From contig JAKACR010000045.1 in the NCBI GenBank assembly GCA_021821225.1, positions 1 to 14,307 on the forward strand: a stretch of DNA of 14,307 nucleotides. The letters are read 5' to 3'. The notes beneath the pieces were generated by a model. The model was not told where the DNA came from. It worked only from the letters and a program-made list of their open reading frames with translations, and ran no database searches. The DNA comes from Bacillota bacterium. GTDB taxonomy: Bacteria > Bacillota > Bacilli > Alicyclobacillales > SLC66. How positions within the stretch are numbered: position 1 is the stretch's first letter; each line of letters starts with the position of its first letter. Positions 1 through 6,630 of the stretch are shown here, one piece after another. A program made the position numbers and the translations under genes.

Positions 1-91
1 ATGTGGCATCGTCGATGGCGCCGCGCACGATGTTCATGGCGCCGACCACGCCATGGCAATACCCGCGCGGTGCGATGCGGATCACGTTCAT
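1..91 (-). CDS. ispH: IspH (4-hydroxy-3-methylbut-2-enyl diphosphate reductase), N-terminal part, runs off the window
   Basis: The minus strand from the ATG at 91-89 encodes about 30 residues, beginning MNVIRIAPRGYCHGVVGAM, before the window edge. This matches the start of IspH from Gram-positive bacteria: a short beta strand, then PRGYCxGV, where the cysteine (residue 12) is the first ligand of the [4Fe-4S] cluster. IspH catalyses the last step of the non-mevalonate (MEP) isoprenoid pathway, reducing HMBPP to IPP and DMAPP in the cytoplasm. A GGGAG lies about 9 bases upstream of the ATG, which supports this start. The gene is divergent from the OsmC gene at 250. Only the N-terminus is visible, so an intact remainder is assumed. 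Confidence 0.85.
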   Translation of the reverse strand, partial: MNVIRIAPRGYCHGVVGAMNIVRGAIDDAT

Positions 92-249
92 GCGGCCGTC
101 ACTCCCGGCTCCCGTTTGTGGGAGAACTGTGACGATGGACCTGTCGGAACAGCCACCGTCCGCGGCCAGCGTATACGATCCGTCGGCCGGCCGCTGTGCG
201 TTTTATCATACCCGGGACGGCGGGGTTCGCAGAAAGGGTGGAGGAAGCA

Positions 250-687
250 ATGGCAGATTTGACGTTTGGCGCGGAACTGCGCTGGTCGGGGAGAGGAACG
301 GACGGACAGGGGTTCGTCACGCTCGGGGAGCAGTCGGCGCTGTACTCGGCGCCCGCTTCCATGGGCGGCAAGGGGGTTGGAACGAGTCCGGAACAACTGC
401 TGATCGCGGCCGTCTCGGCCTGTTACAGCGGGACCCTGTTCGGATTGCTGACGAAAGCGCAGTTGCCCGTGCGGGAGGTGGCGATCCGCTCGGAGGGGAT
501 CGTCACCGGGTATCCACTTTTGGGAAAGTTCGCTGTGCTTCGCGTCCATCCGACGATTGAGGGCGGTGACCCCGAACGCCTCGCCGATTATCGGCAGGAG
601 GCCGAGCGGGCTCGCGACCGCTGTTTTATCGGCAAGACGATCAGGGGCAATGTCGAATATGAGGTTGGCGAGGTGAGCGTGAAGTGA
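250..687 (+). CDS. OsmC/Ohr-family protein (peroxide-detoxification type)
   Basis: This encodes a 145-residue protein. The frame is open upstream to an ATG at 196, but the ATG at 250 is preceded by GGAGG at a good distance and gives the normal family N-terminus, so 250 is chosen. The fold signature is clear: an N-terminal beta region, then TSPEQLLIAAVSACYSGTL with the first conserved cysteine (C58) on the long central helix, and RDRCFIGKTIRGNVEY with the second cysteine (C125). In OsmC and Ohr proteins these two cysteines reduce organic hydroperoxides. The CFIGKTIRGN form is closer to the general OsmC/YhfA-like branch than to Ohr, so the exact substrate is uncertain. It is a single gene, convergent with the aldo/keto reductase, with about 39 bp between the two stops. 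Confidence 0.85.
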   Translation: MADLTFGAELRWSGRGTDGQGFVTLGEQSALYSAPASMGGKGVGTSPEQLLIAAVSACYSGTLFGLLTKAQLPVREVAIRSEGIVTGYPLLGKFAVLRVHPTIEGGDPERLADYRQEAERARDRCFIGKTIRGNVEYEVGEVSVK

Positions 688-711
688 TGGCCGGACAGCC
701 CGCCTGACGCT

Positions 712-729
712 TTTGAACAGGCTCTTTTA
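712..729. repeat. 18-bp direct repeat, copy 1 (right at the aldo/keto reductase stop)
   Basis: TTTGAACAGGCTCTTTTA occurs here and again, identical, at 1722-1739. The last three bases of this copy are the TAA stop of the minus-strand aldo/keto reductase. The two copies lie in the same orientation and bracket the gene, about 1.01 kb apart. Confidence 0.8.
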
Positions 730-1659
730 GAGACGCCAGCTCTGCGGGTGACCGTCTTGCACCAGATCCAGATCGGCCGCGCGGGCGTTCGCCTCCACCT
801 GCTCCGGGCTCTTGCAGCCGGGAATCACGCAGCTCACGGCGGGATGCCGCAGACACCAGGCGAGCGCCCACGACGCCATGTTCACGCCCTCTGGCACCTC
901 CGTGCTCCGGATGTCCGCCACCTTGCGCAGGCGCGTTGCGACCTGTTCCGGGTTGTGGCGCGAACGCACATCATTGTCCGGGAAAACGGCGCCCGGTTCA
1001 TATTTGCCACTCAGATAGCCGCTTGCGAGCGGGACGCGGGCCAGCACGCCGAGATCCTGCGCCTGGCAGGACGGGAAGACGCGGTTTTCCGGCGTTTGGT
1101 CCAGTCGGTTGTAGACCACTTGGATCGCTTTTGCACCGACCTGGCCCGCCGCGGCTGTCTGGTGGAGGTTGTCGTTGCTACCGATGGAGATGCCGAGGTT
1201 GCGCACTTTTCCGGCTTGCACCTGTTTGTCGAGCGCGGTCCACAGTTCGTCGTTGTCGAACACCTCGTCGGGACCGGAATGAAACTGGTACAGGTCCACG
1301 TAATCGATGCGCAGCGCCCGCAGGGATGCGTCAAGCTGCTGCAGGACTTCTTCGGCCGACCAGAAATTTCGCTCCTTGTTGTCACGCTGTGCAAAGTTGT
1401 GGCCGAACTTCGTGGCGATGACCCAGTCGTCCCGGTTCTTGCGGCGATCCAGATAATCGCCGATGAAGCTTTCGGAGAGGTGATGGCCGTAGCATTCAGC
1501 CGTGTCGATCAGATTGACGCCGAGCTGACGGGCCCGGTCGAGTACGGCGTCCACCTCGTCCTGTATGAAGTCCTTTCCCCAGGCGCCGCCAAACTGCCAT
1601 GCGCCGATGCCGACCACGGAGACTTTCAACCCTGTTTTGCCCAATCTGCGGTATTTCAC
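727..1659 (-). CDS. Aldo/keto reductase
   Basis: This encodes a 310-residue NADPH-dependent aldo/keto reductase, a cytoplasmic TIM-barrel oxidoreductase acting on carbonyl substrates. An ATG at 1665 is possible, but its GAGGAG is only 2 bases away. The GTG at 1659 sits 8 bases from AGGAG and gives the typical family start MKYRRLGKTGLKVS, so it is preferred. From that start the catalytic tetrad is visible: D52 and Y57 in LIDTAECYG, K84 in ATKFG, and H127 in YQFHSG. The VPEGVNMASWALAWCLRHPAVSCVIPGCKSPEQVEAN stretch near the C-terminus is the usual cofactor-side end. It is closest to the general stress-protein or YhdN-like AKRs, but the substrate cannot be told. It is transcribed alone. Confidence 0.9.
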   Translation of the reverse strand: MKYRRLGKTGLKVSVVGIGAWQFGGAWGKDFIQDEVDAVLDRARQLGVNLIDTAECYGHHLSESFIGDYLDRRKNRDDWVIATKFGHNFAQRDNKERNFWSAEEVLQQLDASLRALRIDYVDLYQFHSGPDEVFDNDELWTALDKQVQAGKVRNLGISIGSNDNLHQTAAAGQVGAKAIQVVYNRLDQTPENRVFPSCQAQDLGVLARVPLASGYLSGKYEPGAVFPDNDVRSRHNPEQVATRLRKVADIRSTEVPEGVNMASWALAWCLRHPAVSCVIPGCKSPEQVEANARAADLDLVQDGHPQSWRL

Positions 1660-2038
1660 GTCCATCGCTCCTCGTCGGTCATTTTGTCAGACGGTCTTTC
1701 TTTTTGGGGAACGCTCTTTTATTTGAACAGGCTCTTTTATGTATTCGCTTCCCTGGCGGGGAATCCTTTTGTTGCACTGGAACGGGATTGCTGTGCGTGC
1801 GAACTGGTCCCGCGGTTCGGCATTTCACGACCTGCCGTGACCTTTCCCGGCGTGGTGGAAGTCGCGCGCATCTGGAATGTTGTTTCGTCCTATGATTTTT
1901 TCTGTTGTATATACACCGACAAGGCGAAACGGACATCTTTGAAGTCTGAAAATGGATGTTTCACGTTTGTTTTCTTGATTATTCATCTGACTCATCATTC
2001 TTTCCTCGTCGAACAAGGACTCTGCTATATATTGTATC
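1660..2038. other. Non-coding, AT-richer spacer upstream of the aldo/keto reductase
   Basis: I find no convincing gene here. The long plus-strand frame through this region is the antisense of the aldo/keto reductase continued into the spacer. A minus-strand frame at 1825-2016 (63 codons) has no ribosome binding site or recognisable motif. The stretch holds the second copy of the 18-bp repeat and is visibly richer in A and T than its surroundings, as is the decayed gene next to it. Confidence 0.5.
1713..1740. repeat. 18-bp direct repeat, copy 2, with a local GCTCTTTTAT duplication
   Basis: Positions 1722-1739 repeat the 712-729 sequence exactly. Within this copy GCTCTTTTAT also appears twice, at 1713-1722 and 1731-1740, 18 bp apart. 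It lies about 60 bp upstream of the aldo/keto reductase start. Confidence 0.75.
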
Positions 2039-2675
2039 TTAACTTGTCAGAAGCCTTGACGGAACATATTGTTCTACAATATCAATAATTTGGTCTGGAT
2101 TTGTGATATGCAGAAAACGAATTAAATGCTTCAGGTCCACGACCTTTCACACTCTGGAAACGGGATCGTCACCGGTGAAAATGTTTTCGAGATAGGAACG
2201 CCGGAGGGGTCATCACAAGTTTCTATGCTCGAAAAAACCAATTTTCATACAAAAACCAAGTTTTGGGTACCTATACAGGCTATTTTGCACCCATGATGGC
2301 TGTGGCAAATGATACTCTCAACACAGATAGTCCACCATCGCGGCAAAGTAGGCTGCATATGGTGTGGTCTCTGCCGTAACCAGTGATCGTGGAATCGGCG
2401 ATTTCACCATGCGAATACGTTCTTCGTTGTCGGCTGAGTAGAAGTCGTCAAGGAAATTCCCTTTTGCGAGAAAAATCTCCTTTTCCCCATTTTCGATTTG
2501 AGCAAAATACTCCGCTTGAACAACCTCTTAACGGGGACGCGAATACGATGAACAAGTAACCCTCATGCTCCTGAACCACGCCTGGCGCGGTTCGAGACGG
2601 TGACCGGGCCGTTGGACGCGATGGACTGCGGATGGCGGTGAACAATGAAGAGTTTTGACCATGGGCGAATCCCAT
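2039..2675 (-). pseudogene. Decayed protein-coding gene of unknown family, several in-frame stops and a frameshift
   Basis: Read on the minus strand, one frame from about 2527 down to the TAA at 2039-2041 looks like real protein: KGNFLDDFYSADNEERIRM, then TPYAAYFAAMVDYLC, stop (2318-2320), EYHLPQPSWVQNSLYRYP, two adjacent stops (2210-2215), LRRSYLENIFTGDDPVSRV, stop (2147-2149), then KHLIRFLHITNPDQIIDIV and IVEQYVPSRLLTS. The stops share one frame 36 and about 21 codons apart, as expected from point mutations in a single gene. Upstream, 2528-2675 continues in a shifted frame (GVVQEHEGYLFIVFASP), joined by an apparent one-base shift just before the stop at 2528. No start codon is secure. The family is not recognised. 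It looks like a 200-residue-class soluble protein, now a remnant. Confidence 0.6.
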
Positions 2676-2695
2676 TCGTCAATTTTCCCGGTTGG

Positions 2696-2704
2696 CATAT
2701 TGTA
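2696..2704 (+). promoter_or_regulatory. Possible sporulation-sigma -10 element for the first YjcZ-like gene
   Basis: CATATTGTA fits the -10 pattern CATAnnnTA of SigK promoters and partly that of SigE. Transcription would start near 2711, a few bases before the GAGGAGGT ribosome binding site of the gene at 2733. I see no good -35 at the right distance, so this is a weak call. Confidence 0.2.
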
Positions 2705-2732
2705 CAGGAGATGGCGTGAGGAGGTGATCGCA

Positions 2733-2819
2733 ATGGGTGAAGTATTTGGCGGCTATACGCGCTGGGCGGTCGTATTTCTGATTATTTTTGTCCTGTTTTT
2801 CCTGTTTGTCCCGCACTAG
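2733..2819 (+). CDS. Tiny YjcZ-like sporulation membrane protein, copy 1
   Basis: This encodes 28 residues: a short head MGEVFGGYTRW, one transmembrane helix (about residues 12-26, AVVFLIIFVLFFLFV) and a PH end. It resembles the YjcZ family of tiny spore-former proteins, which have a FGGxxx head followed by a single hydrophobic helix and are generally linked to sporulation. The ribosome binding site (GAGGAGGTGATC) is almost fully complementary to the 16S tail and sits 6-7 bases from the ATG, so translation is probably strong. It is the first of three tandem paralogues with the same FGGYTRWAVVFLIIFV core. The function of the family is not known in molecular terms. Confidence 0.75.
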   Translation: MGEVFGGYTRWAVVFLIIFVLFFLFVPH

Positions 2820-2907
2820 GAATATGTTCAAAAATCTCCCCCGGTTGTTGGCGATGGCTTGTCTCCAATCACGAGGATGCTGTATTGAATGCGAGGAGGT
2901 ATGAGTT

Positions 2908-3024
2908 GTGGGCGCGTTTGGTGGCTATACCCGCTGGGCGGTCGTATTTTTGATCATTTTCGTCTTGTTCTTCCTGCTTGTTCCGGGGTACACAACCGTT
3001 TGCAACACAGTTCCCGTGGCCTGA
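2908..3024 (+). CDS. Tiny YjcZ-like sporulation membrane protein, copy 2 with a longer tail
   Basis: This encodes 38 residues from a GTG start, 7 bases after AGGAGGT at 2894-2900. An ATG at 2901 is in another frame and too close to the ribosome binding site, so the GTG is chosen. The core FGGYTRWAVVFLIIFVLFFL is the same as in copy 1. After the helix comes a longer tail (LVPGYTTVCNTVPVA) with one cysteine. The tail may be an extension formed by loss of the stop that ends copy 1 shortly after VPH. The nucleotide sequence is highly similar to the other copies across the core and diverges outside it. Confidence 0.75.
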   Translation: MGAFGGYTRWAVVFLIIFVLFFLLVPGYTTVCNTVPVA

Positions 3025-3087
3025 ACTTCTGTGGGCTGTGTGAATGCATGCAGCCCTTAAAAGTCATGATACGAGGAGGTGAGGATT

Positions 3088-3186
3088 ATGGACGGATGTT
3101 TCGGCGGTTATACCCGCTGGGCCGTGGTTTTTCTGATCATCTTCGTACTATTCATCCTGCTTGTTCCGTATGGAGCAGGCGCCTGA
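3088..3186 (+). CDS. Tiny YjcZ-like sporulation membrane protein, copy 3
   Basis: This encodes 32 residues from an ATG 7 bases after GAGGAGGT. The head is MDGCFGGYTRW, with a cysteine just before the FGG. It is followed by one membrane helix (AVVFLIIFVLFILLV) and the tail PYGAGA. Third copies differ by synonymous changes (for example GCC GTG GTT for GCG GTC GTA), showing that the protein core is under selection rather than being a recent copy. Gaps between the three genes are 88 and 63 bp, so a shared transcript is possible, though each has its own strong ribosome binding site. Confidence 0.75.
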   Translation: MDGCFGGYTRWAVVFLIIFVLFILLVPYGAGA

Positions 3187-3216
3187 CGGTGTAAGTCCAG
3201 TGCAGTCTTTTTAGAC

Positions 3217-3237
3217 GTTGTTCAAAAAGTGGGCAGA
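3217..3237 (+). repeat. Dispersed repeat, copy A (GTTGTTCAAAAAG...GGCAGA)
   Basis: This 21-bp stretch matches 14044-14064 at 18 of 21 positions (GTTGTT, C or T, AAAAAG, two variable bases, GGCAGA). It lies 30 bp after the stop of the third YjcZ-like gene. A shorter relative, TGTTCAAAAA, follows the stop of the first YjcZ-like gene at 2825-2834. Confidence 0.5.
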
Positions 3238-3264
3238 ACTCTCCGACGCATGGCTCTGTCATCG

Positions 3265-3316
3265 CCAGAAATGCTCCCTCACGTACCCAAAAACGTATGC
3301 GAGGGAGCATTTCTGG
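3265..3316. terminator. Long perfect hairpin after the YjcZ-like cluster
   Basis: CCAGAAATGCTCCCTC (3265-3280) pairs without a mismatch with GAGGGAGCATTTCTGG (3301-3316), a 16-bp stem. The 20-base loop contains ACGT twice, which could extend the pairing. In the plus direction it is followed by CCGCTTCTTTAT, a modest T-rich run, so it may end the YjcZ transcript. A perfect 16-bp stem is longer than an ordinary terminator needs. The remainder of the 3187-3515 gap is AT-rich and shows no gene. Confidence 0.5.
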
Positions 3317-3464
3317 CCGCTTCTTTATACCTATCGAACTATATAAAATAAGTATTTTTTTGTTTCGATCTGTCGGAGCCGTAGAGGAGATTCGAGTAAA
3401 CGAGGAACAGCTTCAACTTTTCCAAGAAAACAATCAAATCTCACCGTCGCCTGAATAATAGTAG

Positions 3465-3487
3465 CCGCCGTGTGACACACACGGCGG
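3465..3487 (-). terminator. Terminator-like hairpin of the SpoIID operon
   Basis: CCGCCGTGTG and CACACGGCGG form a perfect 10-bp stem around a 3-base loop, 28 bp past the minus-strand stop at 3516. On the minus strand it is followed by CTACTATTATTC, which is T-rich but not a pure T run. Position and geometry fit a factor-independent terminator. Confidence 0.6.
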
Positions 3488-3515
3488 ACGGGCTCGATCG
3501 CGGGAGATGTTTTTG

Positions 3516-4151
3516 TCAGGGGATGGAGAGAAATGAGCGGCCGGTGAAGTAAAATCCGAGAATCTGGCTGTTGTTCCAGCCGGTCAGCGCCCAGTACTGG
3601 CTGCCCCATTGAGCCATGTGCTGCGAGTGTTCCATTGCCCAGTTGGCGTTGTCCGGGATACCCGCGCGGTAGTCGAGCGGAGTGATGCCGCCGTTCGGAG
3701 CGGTGTACGCCATGTTCCAGGTATTGGCGACCGCCTGGTCTGTCGCGGGCATGCCGCTCATGTAACGGTATTGCTGGAAATTCGTTGTATTGTCCACATC
3801 AAACGTGTATCCGCCGATCGTCACGGGATGCAGCCTGTGATACCAACCGAACATCTTCACGGCCTGCGCGCCAGCCAGCAGGGACTGCGTGTTCCACGAG
3901 GGGTACCACTCGTTGGGAAGCACATCACGGCAGTACTGCTGAAAACCCACGGTCTGCACCCATTGAATCGCCCCGCGCGGGTTGTTGCCGGCTCGGATGG
4001 CGACGTGAATGGTTGTGGGCAGCGGCGTATTGTACAGTGTGTGCTGCAACGCTGGCATGGGCTGAGCCAGTGCGGCGACGGGCGGTTGCACGAGGCAGGC
4101 GGCGACGGCGGCGGCTGTGAGTTGCCGCAATGTGTTCAGGCCGTGCGTCAT
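3516..4151 (-). CDS. Secreted SpoIID/LytB-domain protein
   Basis: This encodes 211 residues. A signal peptide is visible: MTHGLNTLRQ, a hydrophobic stretch, and an ALA-Q cleavage site near residue 29. The SpoIID domain follows: QYCRDVLPNEWYPSWNTQSLLAGAQAVKMFGWY, in which E81 corresponds to the catalytic glutamate of SpoIID lytic transglycosylases, then DVDNTTNFQQYRYMSG, AVANTW, and near the C-terminus MEHSQHMAQWGSQYWALTGWNNSQILGFYFTG, the counterpart of the GHGVGMSQyGA...IL.yYY block. SpoIID-family proteins cut peptidoglycan that lacks stem peptides, or stimulate amidases (LytB). The ATG follows AGGGGGT by 6 bases and overlaps the upstream stop (ATGA), so it is translationally coupled. It lacks the N-terminal membrane anchor of true SpoIID, so it is a secreted relative rather than SpoIID itself. 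Confidence 0.8.
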   Translation of the reverse strand: MTHGLNTLRQLTAAAVAACLVQPPVAALAQPMPALQHTLYNTPLPTTIHVAIRAGNNPRGAIQWVQTVGFQQYCRDVLPNEWYPSWNTQSLLAGAQAVKMFGWYHRLHPVTIGGYTFDVDNTTNFQQYRYMSGMPATDQAVANTWNMAYTAPNGGITPLDYRAGIPDNANWAMEHSQHMAQWGSQYWALTGWNNSQILGFYFTGRSFLSIP

Positions 4152-5032
4152 GGCGCTACCCCCTGGGTGGATGTTGTGCCGCTTTGCGCACTTGGGAGAG
4201 GGAAGGCCACCCGTTCCCAGTTCAAAGGGGCGACCTGGGCGGAAGTGCCTGAATTGCTGCTTAGCGCGCGTGGGGCGCTCGCCGTTTTGTGCCATTTCGA
4301 TGTCGAGTTCGGGCCCCACGGCGCGTACTGGAATTCCCCCGCAATCGGCGGCTGCTTGCCAAGGTGGGCCAGCCTGGCGTAGCGGTCGATCACCTGTGCG
4401 TAGATGAGCCTGTGCAGGTGGCCCAATGTGGCGAACGGTTCATTGCGCTGTCCGGACTTGGCCTCCAGCAGGGTGATCGGCTGTACCTCGCCGGGCGCCA
4501 CGGGGACGTCAAAGATGATCTGTTCATTGAAGCCGCGCGCCACGGCGATGGCGGTGACCGTTCCCATCATTTTTACCCCCGCGAACCGCGGATCGACCGG
4601 CACCGTGAGCGTGGTGCGCCATTTCCCCGCGCTGTCGGTCAGGCCGTTCGCCAGAAGCCGGCCGTCGTTTCCGATCACGAGTACGCGCGCGCCGGAAAGC
4701 GGCCGCGGCACAGGACTGGCGACGCGAAACTCAACGGCGGAGGAGACGGTTTGCGCAGTCGGCGGGCTGCTGTTGGCGGATGCGACGAACGCGGCGGGGG
4801 CTGTCGCTAAGCCCGAGAATCCCGTGAAGTCCGCGAATTCCGTGGAGCTGGCCGCGCAGTCCGTGGTCGACGCCGATGGCTGTGACGGCGCAGACGCCGG
4901 GGAATGTTGCGCGACCGCCGCGACCGCCGGAATCTGTGCCGAGGTATGCGCTGTGACGCGGTCGCCCGGCTGTGGGGCGAACTGGAAGGACAATGCGAGG
5001 GTCATCGTGGTTGCCCAAGTGCGAATGATCAA
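4148..5032 (-). CDS. Secreted Ala/Ser/Pro-rich protein with a carboxypeptidase-regulatory-like beta-sandwich domain
   Basis: This encodes 294 residues from a TTG start, set by AAGGAGG 8 bases upstream. The frame is open much further upstream, but that part is antisense to the deacetylase gene. A short hydrophobic N-terminus (TTMTLALSFQFA, residues 8-19) suggests export. Residues 30-100 are low-complexity Ala/Ser/Pro/Thr. Residues 100-190 (SGARVLVIGNDGRLL, LTDSAGKWRTTLTVPVD) look like a transthyretin- or CNA-B-like fold used in surface proteins. Residues 200-240 (LGHLHRLIYAQVIDRYARLAHLG, then a WGPNS motif) form a separate helical segment. It is the first gene of an operon with the SpoIID-domain protein, and the 4-bp overlap suggests equal production and perhaps a complex. 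No specific family is recognised for the whole protein. Confidence 0.7.
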   Translation of the reverse strand: MIIRTWATTMTLALSFQFAPQPGDRVTAHTSAQIPAVAAVAQHSPASAPSQPSASTTDCAASSTEFADFTGFSGLATAPAAFVASANSSPPTAQTVSSAVEFRVASPVPRPLSGARVLVIGNDGRLLANGLTDSAGKWRTTLTVPVDPRFAGVKMMGTVTAIAVARGFNEQIIFDVPVAPGEVQPITLLEAKSGQRNEPFATLGHLHRLIYAQVIDRYARLAHLGKQPPIAGEFQYAPWGPNSTSKWHKTASAPRALSSNSGTSAQVAPLNWERVAFPLPSAQSGTTSTQGVAP

Positions 5033-5070
5033 GCGATATTCCTCCTTAATCCGTGATGCGCAATGAAGGG

Positions 5071-5100
5071 TATTGTGCGAAATGCGATCCAGTTTTATCC
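5071..5100 (-). promoter_or_regulatory. Possible SigG-type promoter of the SpoIID operon
   Basis: On the minus strand GGATA (5100-5096), 18 bases, then CACAATA (5077-5071) resemble the forespore SigG pattern GnATR-N18-CATnnTA with one mismatch. Transcription would begin near 5064, with the AAGGAGG ribosome binding site at 5047-5041 and the TTG start at 5032. Forespore expression would suit a SpoIID relative. This is pattern matching by eye only. Confidence 0.3.
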
Positions 5101-5161
5101 TTGGGGTGATGGGTGGTCGATTCGAGAACAGGGCAGATTGACGAAAGCGGTGGTGCGTGCA

Positions 5162-6022
5162 ATGCTGGTCGAAGACTTGGGGTATCGACGGACGGATCGC
5201 CTGCTTGTGGTGAACAGCGACGACTTTGGCATGTGTCATGCGGCGAACGAGGCGGTGTGGGAAAGTCTGGGTAAGGGGATCGTCACGTCCGCGACGGTGA
5301 TGATGCCCTGCCCGTGGGCGTATGACGCGGTCAAACGATGGTCCGCGCAACCGGATTTCGCGGTCGGCGTCCATCTGACGCTGACCAGCGAATGGCGGCA
5401 TTACCGTTGGCGGCCCGTCGCGCCGGTCGCGGAGGTTCCGGGCCTGGTCGATTCCGACGGGTTCATGTGGCGGCGCGTCCAGGATGTGTACGAGCACGCG
5501 ACGCCCGAACAGGCGTACGTAGAATGCAGGGCGCAGATCGAACTGGCGCGGTCGTGGGGACTCGATCCGACACACCTGGATTCGCACATGGAGACTCTGC
5601 AGATACACCCGGCGTACCTTGAGGTCTATGCGCGCCTGGCGCAGGAGTACCGCCTGCCTCTGCGCATGGCGTCGCAGAGCGACTTTGCGGCGGGTGGCCA
5701 ACCCGGCATCCGCGCCCAATTTGCCGCGCGCGGCATCGTGTTCCCGGATGAATTGGTCCTGCCCGAGCGCAGGCGCGCCGACGAATCCGCGCGCGCGTTC
5801 ATCCTGCGCACGATCAGGGAATTGTCCGCCGGGGTCAATGAGTTGTTCATCCATGCGAGCCTCATGACGCCGGAACTCCAGGCCATTTTTTCGGGAGGAG
5901 AACAGCGCGCCGAGGAGTTCCGGCTGTTCACGGAGGACGAGGGAATCAGGGAGTGCCTTGCGGAGGAAAACGTGATCCTGATCGATTACCGTCCGCTTCG
6001 TGCGTGGCAGCGCACACGCTGA
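5162..6022 (+). CDS. YdjC/ChbG-like carbohydrate deacetylase
   Basis: This encodes a 286-residue protein of the YdjC/ChbG family. ChbG itself is a metal-dependent enzyme that removes an acetyl group from diacetylchitobiose. Family motifs are visible: [19 protein letters not shown] with the Asp pair at D20-D21, [11 protein letters not shown] with H71, and [16 protein letters not shown] with H138 and H142, which together should form the metal site and catalytic base. The frame is open back to an ATG at 5063, but that would leave only 30 bp to the divergent start at 5032. Homologues begin like [13 protein letters not shown], so 5162 is preferred, although its ribosome binding site (GGTGGTG) is weak. 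The substrate is likely a small N-acetylated sugar, but this is not proven. Confidence 0.82.
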   Translation: MLVEDLGYRRTDRLLVVNSDDFGMCHAANEAVWESLGKGIVTSATVMMPCPWAYDAVKRWSAQPDFAVGVHLTLTSEWRHYRWRPVAPVAEVPGLVDSDGFMWRRVQDVYEHATPEQAYVECRAQIELARSWGLDPTHLDSHMETLQIHPAYLEVYARLAQEYRLPLRMASQSDFAAGGQPGIRAQFAARGIVFPDELVLPERRRADESARAFILRTIRELSAGVNELFIHASLMTPELQAIFSGGEQRAEEFRLFTEDEGIRECLAEENVILIDYRPLRAWQRTR

Positions 6023-6093
6023 CGGAGCCTGTTTCTCCATACCGTCGATGGGGCAGTCCATCGGCCCGAATTCACCATGAGGAGGAATGGTTC

Positions 6094-6411
6094 ATGTTGG
6101 TGGTTACGACGGCCACGATTCCGGAATATGAAATCACGGAGACGCTGGGACTGGTGTTTGGCATCACGGTGCGCAGTCGGGGCGTGTTTGGGAACCTTGG
6201 CGCGGGGCTCAAGTCGATTGTCGGCGGGGAGATCAAGCAATATACCAAGATGCTGGAGCAGGCCAGGGCGCATGCGGTGGATCGGTTGATTGAGAACGCC
6301 GAGGCCATGGGCGCGGACGCCGTGGTGATGATGCGGTTCGATTCCGGCGAAGTCGCGCAGACGATGGAAGAGGTTGTCGCCTACGGCACGGCGGTCAAAC
6401 TGGCCAAGTAG
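6094..6411 (+). CDS. YbjQ-family (UPF0145, heavy-metal-binding domain) protein
   Basis: This encodes 105 residues. GAGGAGG lies about 8 bases before the ATG at 6094, fixing the start over upstream options. The sequence follows the YbjQ/DUF74 family: an N-terminal [29 protein letters not shown], then [40 protein letters not shown], and a final beta strand [12 protein letters not shown]. Family members form pentameric rings, and the domain is named a putative heavy-metal binder, but the cellular role is not established. It lies 71 bp after the deacetylase and may share its transcript. Confidence 0.88.
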   Translation: MLVVTTATIPEYEITETLGLVFGITVRSRGVFGNLGAGLKSIVGGEIKQYTKMLEQARAHAVDRLIENAEAMGADAVVMMRFDSGEVAQTMEEVVAYGTAVKLAK

Positions 6412-6523
6412 CGTTGACCGGGGTTGTCCGGGGACTTCTGATCATCCGCCGTTCTTTGCATTTGATATCAAGTAAATTAACCAAACCTTTGTCTTCGATT
6501 TGCGTGAATAAATCGGACGTTTG

Positions 6524-6598
6524 CAGCGGGGGATTCTATCAGGTCTACCGGGATCGGTGAAAGTTTATCGAAACCGGCGAAGTGAACAGCGGGGGATT
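6524..6598. repeat. Pair of 12-bp direct repeats upstream of the lacI-type gene
   Basis: CAGCGGGGGATT occurs at 6524-6535 and 6587-6598, with starts 63 bp apart, about six helical turns. They lie about 85-150 bp upstream of the -35 of the operon promoter. They could be paired sites for a DNA-binding protein, or simply a local duplication. The rest of the 6412-6771 gap holds the operator and promoter listed separately and no gene. Confidence 0.45.
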
Positions 6599-6630
6599 TT
6601 GGTGACAGGCGCAACGATGAACCCTCCTTC

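Noticed and set aside
1825..2016. 63-codon minus-strand frame upstream of the aldo/keto reductase
   Set aside because: No ribosome binding site, no recognisable motif, and composition typical of AT-rich spacer.
748..2088. Long plus-strand frame (446 codons)
   Set aside because: Antisense to the aldo/keto reductase and running into the AT-rich spacer. It shows no motif, while the minus strand encodes a clear enzyme.
2516..2531. TTGAACAACCTCTTAA, resembling the dispersed TGTTCAA repeat
   Set aside because: It falls within the decayed gene, where GAG GTT GTT CAA reads naturally as codons, so it is probably coincidental.
3039..3071. SigG-like GAATG-N18-CATGATA before the third YjcZ-like gene
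   Set aside because: Transcription would start inside or just before the ribosome binding site (3073-3080), leaving no usable leader.
5033..6061. Upstream extension of the secreted protein frame on the minus strand
   Set aside because: It lies antisense to the YdjC-like deacetylase. The ribosome binding site and TTG at 5032 mark the real start.
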